NCBI GenBank assembly: GCA_958496175.1
Contig: OY292275.1
Coordinates: 8,184,001-8,248,000, forward strand
Length of the DNA stretch: 64,000 nt
Direction of reading: 5' to 3'
Source: Sisyra terminalis
Taxonomy: Eukaryota; Arthropoda; Insecta; Neuroptera; Sisyridae
This document shows positions 1 through 11,573 of the stretch, piece after piece (positions within the stretch are counted from its first letter, which is position 1; each line of letters begins with the position of its first letter). A program made the position numbers and the translations under genes. Under the pieces are notes generated by a model that did no database searches, was not told where the DNA came from, and was given only the letters and a program-made list of their open reading frames with translations.

Positions 1-2047
1 AAGAAAAAAGAAAGAAGTATGGAATCCTGTAATGGATGAAAAAAGATATAAACAACCTCAATCTGAAGCTTAAATAGTTCTGGAAGGACCAGTTCATAAT
101 CTACCATACCAGAAAACAGGAAAATTAAATATTAGTTTTTTGGAAATCCCAATATTCTAGCATTTGTAACAACTCATATTGTTGTTAGTCGGAGAATAAT
201 TTTTCAATCCTGAACTTTACCACTCCTGATTTGCAAGAAATTAGCAACAAAGGTGCTGTTTATGTTTTATATTAACAAACTTGCTGGATAACAAAAGACA
301 TGACAACATACTATATAAGATGATATTGCCAAACCAAAAGGGGTGAAAGAACAAAAGAAATCAATTAATGAAGTATTTAAAATACGACTTTAAAATATTG
401 GTAATGTTTATAAATTAAACAAAAATGTGAAAGACTTTTTCGGGATTCATTCCATAGTTAGAAGAAAAGAAAATATTCTTGATTTTTTTAATTTTGATTT
501 AAATTGTTTGAAATATTAGCATTTACTACCTTCCTAGTTATGGTATAGTTTAAACAATAATCATCAAAAATTTCCAACGGCTTGGAGTTTTAAAAGGTAA
601 CTGTTATATCGAGCAACTCAAGGATATAGTTATAGTTAAAGATCCTAGTTATTAATCACTTGTAGATTTAGTGTTTCTTTTATCAAATATTTAAATAATA
701 CTTTCGCTTAAATTATGAGTATAAATCGAGTAATATTTTCATGTATAGTGAAATTTAATAAAAGTTATAAATGTGAAATATTATTTTTCAAAATAGTATA
801 ATTTTATCATTTCTAAATAGTTTAACTTATATTTTCAACGGCAAAGGGATTGCGAAATTTAAAGCAAAGCGATCAATAGACATCAAACGAGTCATAATTA
901 AACTTAAAACTAAATGAAAAAAATATATGAATCCCTCTGAAACTTTCTTGTTTTATTCTATGCATTTATTCAAGTGGAAATCTTTTTGATATTTCACACA
1001 TTATGAATATAGTAATACAAAATGTCACATGAGTCAAAAGGAAATAAAATGAAAAAAAAAACGTAGAGGTTTTTTCTGCACTTGTGTACGTAATAAAGAT
1101 GCATTTTCATTAAAAATAATTATTTACACAATTCGCAATTGCTCTTTGAAATAAAAAAATTGTTTTGATGGCAATTTTTTTGTTATTTGTTGAGAATATT
1201 TTAATTTACCAAGTGCAAATTACATTTGGGAAATTTTTAATTTCAAATTAGAGAAATATAATGTGCAAGTGTATGAAAGATTGAAGCAAAAGTCGGCAAG
1301 CCACTATTAATATATGCACCTAAGTGTTATTAATCCGAAACTATAAGTAAAATGTTTAATAATATACTATTATTCCGATAATAATTAATGTTTTATTGAT
1401 TATTTGAATAAAATTTAAACTGTGCTACAGAATGTGTTGGTTCTATATGGAATGAATTTTGGAAAGAAATGTTATGAAGGAAGAAATTTATAGTAAGTAC
1501 CTATCGTATTGCTATGATTCAAATATAGTACGACAGCTTTCAGGGATGCTTTAAGGATAATATATGAATATGACGTATTTATGTCTAAACATACGAAATG
1601 AAGAATCCCAAATTAAATATCGCTAGTTTTGATACTATTTATTTACATTTTAGAACTGTAGTTACAACTATTGGGTAGTATAGACTATTTTATTTAAACC
1701 GGCGTTTTGTTTATTAATATTGGTATAATATTTAAAGCTCTAAGCACGCACGGAAGTATGTACTTTAAGAAACCAAATTAAGGTTCTTTATTGCTGATTT
1801 ATCGAAAAAATTAAGTGAAGTTTTTTTAATTGGTTTTTATTTTAAATAAAATCGGTGGAAAAAATTTCATTTTCTCACGAATGCGCATACAAACCCATCG
1901 TGTGTACATGTGCAACAATTCAAATCCATTTGGAAAATATTGTTAAATTAACTCTTCGATCGACGAATAAAATTAGTTTTTGAACTTTCAGTGAAGCGCA
2001 TTCGCTTTAATTATCACACAGATAGAGACGTGAAACCTATTATGTAG
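1..2047. other. AT-rich non-coding DNA, no feature recognised
   Basis: This stretch is very AT-rich with frequent stop codons in all frames and short A/T runs. I see no exon, repeat end or RNA gene in it. It is probably intron or flank of the minus-strand Musashi-family gene whose exon lies at 27280-27361. Confidence 0.5.
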
Positions 2048-2107
2048 GGGAATGCTGGCAATGGTGGTACTGGCGGCGGTAACGGCGGCAGTAGCAACGG
2101 CTTGTGA
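2048..2107 (+). other. GC-rich triplet tract, possible terminal exon (strand uncertain)
   Basis: A 60-bp island of GGC/GGT/AAC-type triplets stands out from the AT-rich surroundings. On the plus strand it directly follows an AG (2046-2047) and reads G-N-A-G-N-G-G-T-G-G-G-N-G-G-S-S-N-G-L and then a TGA stop at 2105-2107. An AATAAA follows within about ten bases. Low-complexity Gly/Asn/Ser tails of this sort are common in insect proteins. The minus strand also stays open through the tract and gives an Ala/Thr-rich peptide (A-V-A-T-A-A-V-T-A-A-S-T-T) behind another AG. The only secure exon in the window is on the minus strand, so that reading cannot be excluded. The polypyrimidine tract is weak on both strands. 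It could also be just a triplet microsatellite. Confidence 0.3.
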
Positions 2108-3050
2108 TTTAAATAAATTCGATTAATTTATTCCATTAGCAAGCGAATTAAATTCAAATATAAAATACCGTAAATAACAGTTGTGAATATATTTATTTTA
2201 GTGCTCCTCTAAATATATTGTTCTTTGGTAAAAACATTGCCTCAATTTACACAAAATGATTAACTATTTGTACACAATACACTGTGAATATGGGTTGAAA
2301 GGGGTCAGTGAGATCTACCTGGGGGTTAAAAACAACATATTATATTCTATTTTACCTCTATCAATATATTCGTTAGAGAAATATATTGCTGGTCCCATCC
2401 TATTCGGAATTTCAATTCTCCCTTTTCCAGGTGTTAGTTTAACATACATTTAATTTAAATAGTATTCGATATAGCCACGTTTTTTCGAGGCACCAAATAT
2501 AAAATTTGTGTTAATGTCACTGAACAATAATCCCTGCGACTATTAATGGCCATGGCTTTATCACTAATTTTTGATAGAGATCAACAGATAATTGATTTTT
2601 CTTTTTCTATTCGGGTGCACTAATATTTCATTGGATTTTAGTTGTTTGTTTTGGCGATGGCTCGTTGATTTTCTGATTAACTGATGAATATTTTGATTTC
2701 TAATTAAATGTCTCATTGAGCAGAACATCCATAGGCTGGTATCAAATAAAATTGATTACAATTTTTGACCATATTTATAGGAAATTGATTTAAAAATATT
2801 CGAATACTGCGGCGATATAATAATAACGTCCAATATTTTAAATGGGAAATTCATTTTTAAATCAATGTTGGGTTACTTTCATTGTTAGATATTTCATATA
2901 GTTAAGGTCGTTTTATTTCGGTATTGTAACTATAGAGAATTAACCCAAATCATTAAAAAAACATTTACAAACATGGAAATTTATTTTCAAAAAAGAGGGA
3001 ATGATTGAATAAAAATTTCCATATTAAACTATTGTATACAATATCTATTA
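2108..3050. other. AT-rich non-coding DNA
   Basis: No coding or repeat signal was recognised. A 65-codon open frame at 2256-2453 has AT-driven composition and no family resemblance. Confidence 0.5.
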
Positions 3051-3953
3051 GGGGAACCGAAAATTAAAATTGTTGTAAAACCTATAGCCTTTCAATTGCC
3101 ATTTATTTGCTTATAAGTAATATCAAAATCGCACTAAAGACATTTTATTATTATAGTGGCTAGTGAACTTATGAAAAATTACAAAATATTTTTTATTCCC
3201 AAATCTAAATTGAAATGAGCAGACCAAAAACCCGAAGGAATACAAATTTGGTATTGTATGCTCTTCGAATTCCACATGGTAGCAATGCTAAGTTGTTACT
3301 AAAAACATTTTCAATGATTATCTAAATCCATTAGATGATGTTGATTAATGCGAATTGAATTTTTTTAAATCAAATTAGAGAATTTTCAATTCTCCAATTA
3401 GTACCAACTAAGAATGACAAAAAGTTTAACCAATAGGATGTTTAAGGAGGAAGGGGTACCAAATACTTATCAAACAGCCGAAGAGATATCAAATACTTCT
3501 AATCAATCTTGGTTGGTCAACCAAATACCCAAAAGTGCTCAAGAAATATTAACAGAAATAATTCTATGCTGCAATTCACTAATGCAAGATTCCTTTGCAG
3601 AAGAAGAGCCCTGGGAAAAGCTAATAAATAAAGGGAGGGGGGGTTATTTCCGTGCCCACTATAATCGTCCATAGTTATTCCATCGGATTTTTATTTATTT
3701 TAATCGTAACAAAATTTACTACGTAGTAAAAAATTGACTACTTAAGTTATTTTCTAGATGTAATTTATTGATATTTTACTTCGTAACCAATTGATTTTTA
3801 CTAATTTGACATTGAAAATTAGTGCACTAGATGCTGAGTGAAACGTTGATACTATTGAGACTGATTAAATCATCGATTTTTAAATCAAAAGTAGCAACAA
3901 AACTTTGTATTTCAATTGTATATATTACAAAAAAAAATACTTTCCGGTATACC
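3051..3953 (+). mobile_element. TA-flanked TIR DNA transposon, copy C (ORF remnant on plus strand)
   Basis: The left end reads GGGGAACCGAAAATT and the right end, inverted, reads GGTATACCGGAAAGT. Both are flanked by TA (3049-3050 and 3954-3955), which fits a TA target duplication. Copies at 33440-33950 and 44255-45125 in the opposite orientation share most of its length. An 86-codon frame at 3414-3674 contains NSLMQDSFAEEEPWEKLIN. The same peptide with substitutions (NSVMQDFFAEEKPWKTLIN, NTVMQDSSSEEKPWKKPIN) can be read in frame in the other copies, so a protein was once encoded here. A second shared stretch begins RPKTRRNTN near 3220. TA duplication suggests a Tc1/mariner-like group, but I see no DDE/D motif and do not recognise the protein. 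The element is about 0.9 kb, with stops and frameshifts, so it is non-autonomous. Confidence 0.65.
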
Positions 3954-3955
3954 TA

Positions 3956-4460
3956 ATATAAATATTTTTTTATCCCAATTTCGGTTGAACATTTGCTAAT
4001 CAAAAACAGGAATTTAAGTTTAGACATGGTTACTTTTTTCTATCAACTTTCTATCAACTATCAAGATCAAATTAAGTAGACCAATGGCTGGAGTTCCCTT
4101 AAAATGTTTTAAACTACTGAAGGATATCAATATCTATTTTTATTTATTTTCTTTTAAATTTAATTAATTATCTGTCATTGTATAAAAAATTTTGGACAAA
4201 TTAATCTTAGTGTGTGAAGCTGCACGTACTCTTAAACCAAAGAATGTACTTTATGATGAAATGTAATAAAAATATTTCTATCACCCAAAACAAAAAAGTG
4301 AACGCTAAAGAAGTGAAGAATGAATTTGAAAATTGATATTTTGTATCAAATATATAAAATCCAAATATTGAGATCTCGTACAATTTTATTACACTAGTCA
4401 TTTTTTTTCATATTCCTATTCAATATTTGAAGAAAAAGACGCAGTGTGCAAACAGAACAA
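3956..4460. other. AT-rich non-coding DNA
   Basis: Nothing was recognised between the right end of the TIR element and the CpG-richer island that follows. Confidence 0.45.
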
Positions 4461-5720
4461 GGAAACATTTCATACGATTATTGTTCCAGAAATCAGTCGT
4501 GCAAAATGTACGCACATAATTCACGCACCTGCTTTCCATGAGCGGTAAAATTGACGAAAAAATTTCGCCAGAGCGTCGATTTCACGAATGAACCGCCACG
4601 GAGGTTTGTCAAGACCGATATTAAATACTCAATCATAAACGAAAAGGCTTTCAATTTGAGCTTTCCACATCGATATAAATAATAAAATTTGGTTGAAAAA
4701 TTTTACGAGCTTTTGAAATTTCCAGAGAGATTTGCTCGATGATTTTTCTTGTGCTCGCACGAGAGATTGCTTTAAAAATAACCACCCGTTTTAGTCAATT
4801 TATTATTGTCTGCCGTATGAAAAATAGAATGAAACTTGTTTTTCAAGTAGCCGTAAAACGATCCTAATCAATTCAAGCAGCAATGTTTGAAATAAATTTT
4901 TAAAGTCGTTGTATACGAATTGTGCCGGTAAATCTTTCGTAGATAAACGATAAAAAAGACATATTGGTGTTAACATGCAAAATCTTTTTCGCAAATAATG
5001 TTGGCGCACATCATATTTATGAATATAAAAGACAATTTGTAAAAGTTTACGGAAAGTAATACAATTGTGCGGAAATAAATTGTGATAAATAGGTAACATT
5101 AAAATCGGGGGGTGAGTGTTGCGCGGTTGTTTCCAAGTAGAACATGTAAAGGTGGATGACAAGTCGGGGGGTTGAGTCGAATGGGGGTGGTTGTAGAAAG
5201 CTCTTCAATAACAAGTACACAGATATATACATACTTGATAAACATTGCTTTTTATTCAATTCATGTTCTGGAAAAATTTATTGTCCGCTGTCAAGAATTT
5301 TTTGGCAAGAAAAATGCTGAGGTAGTGTCGCCATTTATATAAATCGCGGTACAATGGTCGCTGAGACTCAAGCCTCGACGATAACCGCGAATGGGGCAAA
5401 CGAGCCAACGAGCAAAACGGTGCTTGCAACTCTTTCTTCAAAACGATTGCATGCGACAAAAACATATTCCCCAGGGAAAATGAATAGCGCCCACCGACGA
5501 ACTTTGCTACTTACGCTTCATACCACAAAATAATGTCATAATATTCAAGTTGCTCAAAGCTGAAACTCTATAACACACGTCCATCCATTTTGCATTTTGA
5601 TTCAGTTGGCGCTTATGCACAACATCTTCAACAGTTTCCTCTACCAGTCGTTCCCATTTCGACTCACAAACTCACAATATTTGTGTCGAATGCGCGACCG
5701 TTTTTCTAGATGGATGAATG
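4461..5720. other. CpG-richer island inside non-coding DNA, candidate conserved element
   Basis: CG dinucleotides and mixed-composition sequence are visibly denser here than in the flanks, especially at 5290-5720. Open frames exist on both strands. On plus, 5354-5533 encodes 59 residues starting MVAETQASTITANGAN, with A at -3 and G at +4 of the ATG. On minus, 119- and 69-codon frames lie at 4803-5162 and 5256-5465. None resembles a known family. Overlap of open frames on both strands is expected in a locally GC-richer sequence. The likeliest readings are a conserved intronic regulatory block or an unrecognised 5' exon. Confidence 0.3.
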
Positions 5721-6399
5721 TTATTGATTTCCATGAAACTTTTTACAGTAAATATTTAAATCTTTCGCTGTGAATAGGAGTTTTATAGGCAAAGACCAAT
5801 CGTGCTTCATATAAACAATATGTTTCCAAGCCAAATATTAGTTTGTAATAACTCGGCAGAATATATACGGTTACGTACAATAGATATAAGAAAATTTATA
5901 TGAATCAAGTAAAGACTTGTATATGTATATGTATCATATATTGTAGTGAGCATAGTTTACACTATGTCCTATAGTCGCTAATAACCTGAGAAGTTGATGC
6001 GACTTTAAATAAAAATAAAAAAATTAAAAAAGCAGACTACAAACATTTTTTTAAACCAAATAATCATTTTTTCAACTACCTTAATTTCGTCAAATAATTT
6101 TCCTCATTCTTCCGCTAATTAATAACATTATCATTTTGAAGATTATACCATCTACTTCATACTACCATTCTTTTTACAATAATTGTAAATAAATTTATTA
6201 TAACTTATTTGTAGATAAATTTGCAATCAATATAAGAATGCAATAAGCAAAGGAGTACAATGTTAAATCAAAAAATTAATTTTAACTTTAACAGAAATTC
6301 AAGTCAAAGACACTGAATTTGAGGGCTTGATAAGAGGCACTAATCAGCATTGAAACTCTATAATTATTGTTAAGGTGATCCCTTGGCCATTGTCTTTTT
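5721..6399. other. AT-rich non-coding DNA
   Basis: No exon, inverted repeat or transposon coding similarity was recognised. Confidence 0.45.
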
Positions 6400-8060
6400 A
6401 AACGTAGTAGATGATTTTTTGGATCCTAAATGGATACTAGTATTTATACTTCTGGATTTGTATGAGAATATAGTTTTTATGATACTTTAGAAATGGGTTG
6501 GAAATTATTTTAGCTACGAAGGGTCTAATCAGATCTTTATGAATAACTTAATTTTTACATAATATAGGACGTTAAGGATTTTTAGTAGAACTTTGGATTG
6601 GAAGGACTTGGATTGTTGTATGTTGGCAGATTTAGTGAAGCTCCACCGTTCTGCTCGGAACATATAAATAAGTCGTACTATTTTTTTTACAAAAAATTGT
6701 TTTTTTGGATGCGTCTAATGTAGATTTGAGTCCTAACAATCCTCGTCAAAGTCCGTAACGTCTATTAGGTAAGTTCTTGTCTTTTTAGTCTGGTATACGG
6801 TTTCCAGGGGAGGTGGCTATTTAAGTAGTCCCAGATTGTGAACTTTTGTTGAAGTTTTTAAAATTTAACCATCGAATATTAGTGGCAGATATTTTTTTAA
6901 GTTTAAGGTAAATTTGGCATCTACACACTTCTTCTTTTTAATTTTTTTTCCAATTATGACTCCACTCCATCAAGAGGTCAAGAAGCTGTTGCATTTTGTT
7001 GGTGGTTTAAAGCAGATTGCGATCAGGAGGTAAGAATCGCTGGATCATCAGCATAGGTGGTTAATATGAGTTTGGATAAGATAACTACAATGTAAATTGT
7101 GTAAAGCACTGATTCCAATACATTGCCTTGTGAAACACCAGCTTGAATAGGTGTAAGGGAAGAGAATTCGTCGTATACTTTACTCTAATACACCAATTGG
7201 AAAGGTAGATATCAGGATGGCGTAGTAATGGGTTGGCAGGAAATTTTTGAGATTATATACCAGCTCTGGATGCCACACGTGATCGAACATCCTGTGGAAC
7301 ATCCAAGATTACTCCTTGGCAATTAAGTTTTTTTCGAGGGCTGCAGAGATTTCGTCCACCTCTCAAAAACATTGTTGAGTTGTAGAATGGGGTCAGAAGC
7401 CAAATTGGTGAGGAAAAAATATATTTTTAATTTTCAAGGATCGAAAAAAATCTTTTAAGGAGTCTCTGGAATTTTCCAGCATTTTTGAAAGTAAAAGAAG
7501 TGGGCTTATTGATCTCTAGGATGATGGATCTAATGTTGGTTTGATTGATTTAGGAATAAGAATAATGATTATGTATTTCCATTGCGCTGGAAAATGCGTA
7601 GAGCGCCAATTTAATACTAAATGGTTGTTAGGTACGCTATTGGTTTTTCGGGAAAATTTCGAAGAATTTTCGTTGTTAAGAGATCATGTTCTGGGGATTT
7701 TTAAGGGACTTTCTTAAATAGGAATATTACTTTAGACGGGCGTTATGCTTTGATTGGGATTTCTAATGAAAATGGAGATTGTATACTTTCCTTGACAAGT
7801 TGTTCGTGTTGTGGGTTGCAGATATTAAAATGAGGAGTGAAAGATTTTTTTAGCATGTTCCCAAAAGTAGACCTTTCTTATCCACTTTTAGTCCAAGTAG
7901 CAATCTCATAGGGTATTGTAAGATGAACATTATGGATTTAAAGTACTTTTTTTGGTAGCGTACTAAAGTGAGTTATCTTTAATGAATAATGATTTGAGAT
8001 ACTGATAATGTTTAGCTGATCGATAAATAATTAACTGGGGTCTTAGAAGATTAAACATAT
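6400..8060 (-). mobile_element. Jockey-type non-LTR retrotransposon, RT region, decayed
   Basis: Read on the minus strand, the blocks of a Jockey-like reverse transcriptase follow in order. About 7830-7900 holds the pre-RT segment ending EQLVKESIQSPFSLEIPIKA. SPEHDLL (from APGHDL) lies near 7681-7700, followed by LTTKILRNFPEKPIAYLTTI. FPAQWKY and LIPKS lie near 7550-7590. QFGF lies near 7391-7412, followed by DEISAALEKN. FDHVWHPELVYNLK lies near 7260-7300. IQAGVSQGNVLESVLYTIY lies near 7090-7145, YADD at 7044-7055, and a C-terminal QQSKSFQSKVLLKIL near 6580-6620. Reading through needs several frame changes and crosses many stops, so it is a dead copy. I did not see the N-terminal gag ORF or the endonuclease, as expected for 5' truncation. 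Both ends are approximate. It lies in the same orientation as the inferred host transcript. Confidence 0.85.
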
Positions 8061-10890
8061 GGTTCAATGCATTTTTATCGAAAGGATATCATGTTATCTT
8101 GTTCTTTTCCACCTACTTCTCGCAGTTTACTACCAATTTGAATTTGAGTTCCAGCTAAAATTGTAAATTAATGTTAGAAACAGTTTGATTTTTTGATTGA
8201 AAAATAATTCGGTACTCAACAGATACGTATGTTAGTTTTTCTTAATTTATTAATTAAGAAGAAAAAATATTTTTTGTTTCAAGATATCATAAAATTGTAT
8301 CATAAATATTCTAACTCTAAAGTGTTACACCAAATTTTGAAACAAAAATGCAATAAGTGTTCTGCTCCCTTATTTTGTCTTTACATTAGCTTTTTACGAA
8401 AGTATGGGTAGAAGACAAATAAAAAAATCTTCATCGAATTTGGCAACAAAAAAATCAACAGTATGAGGTACTTTTTAAAAGAAAAAATATTCAAACTTGA
8501 TGCTGTAGAAAGGAAATTGGAAGAACCCAAGCAATAAGGATGAAGATGAATTGAAATCTTAGATTTATGTAATAGAGGAATGGACTGTTCCAATTTAAAG
8601 AACCTCAATTAGAATAGATGATGTTGGAGGTTTTTTAAAAATAATCTTAATTTACAAAAAATGTTTCTAAGCGATATAGAGAAATGATAGAATAGTTTTA
8701 CTTTTGGTTGAAAGTTTGGGCAATATTAATTCTTCATATTTTCCATACTCAACTGTTTCTACCCCTTGCATTAATATTGATGTATCTTTATTTAATTAAA
8801 GATAGGAAAAATGAGAAAAATGTAAAAAAAATGCAAATTTAATATAGTCTCATAATCTGATTGAAGTTAATGAGATTGACACCACATCAAAAATGCTTCT
8901 AATTCAATTAAAAGATAAGTGAGCAAAAAGTTTAGTATCAATATTTCTTTTTATTGTTTAATAAACTTAATAAATTGTGAAGTTTTTCATAATAAACTTA
9001 GCGTTGAATGTTTGAACGAGAATTTATATTGACTTGCAGCAAATTTAATAAAAAAGAATTTAATAAACTTAGAAACAATCTCGTTTAAAATATTCAGAAA
9101 CAATTAAATGCATCAAACGAAAATTAAGAAAGATTACGAACAAGATTAAAATGTGCCGGATAAAGACGTAAAAGAGAGACGTTTCTCGTTAATTTTTCAT
9201 TTCATTCAACTTGCCTTTGCTATTTATATTCTAATACATCACATACACTCTTATTCGCATATAATCAGTCAACGTGCCATGCCTCTCTGTACTTTCTTGC
9301 CTCTTGTTTTGCGCTTCACGATGATGATGATGGAAACGTAAGATTAAAGAAAAATCGACTCTTGCATCTTAATAAGAATGAAAGAGAAATTATCCAGCGG
9401 AACGCGTTAATTTTCCAAGTAAAAACTAAGAAATAAAAACGAAAAAAAAAAAAAACGTCCCAACATTCTGCAACTTCCATGTTACATGAGGCAAATTGTT
9501 ACAATTTTATTACAGAGGTAATTGAAATGTGCATGCGATGCAATCTTCATTGAAATATTTGTTATTATTATTATTTCAAATCACTATTTTTCCGGGTAAA
9601 TTTGAATTAAATAAGGCAGAGAGATATGATAAGGGGAGGAAAGTATCAACATAAAAATGATTACTGATGCTAACACAAAAACTGTTTTACGATTTAAATA
9701 TTTTATGAGATTTAAATTATTTTCCGTGGGAAAATGTAGCAAATGACGTTACTGTTAAGATTACACAAAATTGAGAAAATGTTTTATGTTTATTTTTTTT
9801 TGAAATTTTATTACATTCATCTAAGGTCTCTTTTATAAGATTATCTATTGTAGAATATATTGTTGAAATGGCAAAATACATAATACGGCCATCTCATTCC
9901 AGTCTCGCTCAAATTTATTATCGAATAAACGTTAAAGAGTTTTTCTTTTATCAATGCAATGAATCGTCCGTAACACGTAGGACCACGGTAGAACATCTTC
10001 TAGTTTGTGTTGCAAGAATGTTTATAAATCTGGGGCGGATTTTATAGTTGATTGTTTTACAAGCGACCCTTGTATAATTCGATATTGCTCAATACGAGAT
10101 ATTCTTGAGAAACATTTGCATATTCTGATACAATATTAACTTATATACCAGTAAGACCACACAAGTAGTGAGGAAAGACTTAATCACATTTTACTTAACT
10201 AATTTAATTATAATATTGAATATTATAGGTAATGGAATTAAGAAATAACTCAATATTGCGATTATGTGTTTATTAAATGTAAGGGTTAAATAAGAAATCA
10301 ATTGAACTTATTTATACCTTTTTTTAATAAAAGTTCAAATTTTAAATTTCAAACATTCAAAAACCAATACTTCATTTGAACCAGGACTAGAAAGCTTTCA
10401 GCTGCTTTGAAATTGAGATTTTGCTTTGTTTAAGAGATTCCAATTTTTTTATTTATCAGTATGGTGTTTTCAATATAAAATTATTAATAAACTAAAGCCA
10501 GTTCGAACTTTGATGGCCCCAACTTCCGACTCTAAATTATTATAAGTATAAGGTGCCGGGTCTCAAACTTTGGTTTTTAAGCTCTGAAATAAACAACTTA
10601 ACTACTGACTTTTGTGATTAACTTCAATTTCAAAACATGAATTTAAAAAAAAAAATAAGAAATATATTTCTCTATTGTTATTAAATTTGTGAATTTTGCA
10701 TAAATCTAATTCGTAAAAACGTAAGATACGAGCGTAACGCAGCTCAAAATACCTCCACCTACTGTTATAAATAAAATGACAAAACTAATTCTATACGAAG
10801 GTTATTTCTTTGTATTAATTCTCCATACATTAAAAAATACAATTTACAGATATTTAATGTTATGCATTGTAAAAATGCGTTACAATACTG
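8061..10890. other. AT-rich non-coding DNA
   Basis: No gene or repeat was recognised. Open frames at 8229-8411, 8381-8608 and 9153-9341 are short and composition-driven. A poly-A run lies near 9440-9455. Confidence 0.45.
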
Positions 10891-10899
10891 AGCAAAGGA

Positions 10900-11260
10900 A
10901 ATTGTGAAGTAAAAGCAAAAAATGACTAGACCCACACGAGAATAGTGTAAAGAAATGGTGTAAAAAAAGAAGAATAAGACTTAACCCTAATAAACCAAAA
11001 GTCATAAAATTCACCCTTAAAACTAATATCAAGAAGATTCCAATAATTCTGGACCAAAGAATGATTTTAACGCGTTAAAGAACCTAGAACTCTCATTAGA
11101 CACCAGACTAACATGAAAATTTTACATAAAGAAATTCTTGGATCAATTCTGCTTTACCCTACGCCAAATGGTTAATCACCAATTAGGTTCTATCCTTTTC
11201 ATTAAAAACAAAAATAAATGTTTTTCATCGTTTTTTTTGTATAAACTTTGGCTATCCTTA
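10900..11260 (+). mobile_element. Jockey-type LINE fragment, C-terminal RT region
   Basis: On the plus strand, 10940-11110 reads VKKWCKKRRIRLNPNKPKVI and then IKFTLKTNIKKIPIILDQRM. After a frameshift comes LELSLDTRLT. This is the thumb-side block of Jockey-type RTs (WRIRLNPNKTKVI ... YLGLTLDxRLTW). It continues into LRQMVNHQLGS and LYKLWLSL at 11150-11255, matching the usual L-RQ-x-x-WLIG and LYK stretch. Stops and a frameshift show that it is inactive. It is broken at about 11256 by a secondary insertion (next entry). It is not the same copy as the minus-strand LINE at 6400-8060. Confidence 0.65.
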
Positions 11261-11573
11261 AACAAGAACAAGATTAAGTCAACCATTGAAAGAATATTGA
11301 AATTATTTTTAAATTCAATTTTTAAGGATAAATTAGTGAATAAGGATAAATATAATTTGAAAGTTTTCATTGAGATTTACGTTATTTTGTGTCAGCAATT
11401 TGTGTAAATTTCATTTTTTGGAGGTTTTCCAAAAAAAATATATAAAATATTTCCATTTTTCATTTTGTCTTTTAACAGAAATTCAAAAACCGATTAAAAC
11501 CGGGTTTCTTGTAAATCTGGAATTCGAAAATCGGTTATTCAAATTCGGTTTTGTGTAAACTTTAGCTATCCTT
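11257..11573. mobile_element. Secondary insertion of about 300 bp flanked by near-identical 17-bp repeats
   Basis: AAACTTTGGCTATCCTT at about 11243-11259 recurs with one change (AAACTTTAGCTATCCTT) at about 11557-11573. The intervening sequence shows no LINE coding. A 17-bp direct repeat is typical of target-primed retroinsertion (SINE or truncated LINE), but the insert has no clear poly-A end or tRNA boxes, so its class is unknown. A simple local duplication would look similar. Confidence 0.35.

Noticed and set aside
4803..5162. 119-codon open frame on minus
   Set aside because: No recognised domain. It overlaps another minus-strand frame in a CpG-richer island and no splice support was seen.
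11138..11407. 89-codon open frame on plus
   Set aside because: Its first third is the end of a Jockey RT fragment and the rest is secondary insertion sequence. It is not a gene.
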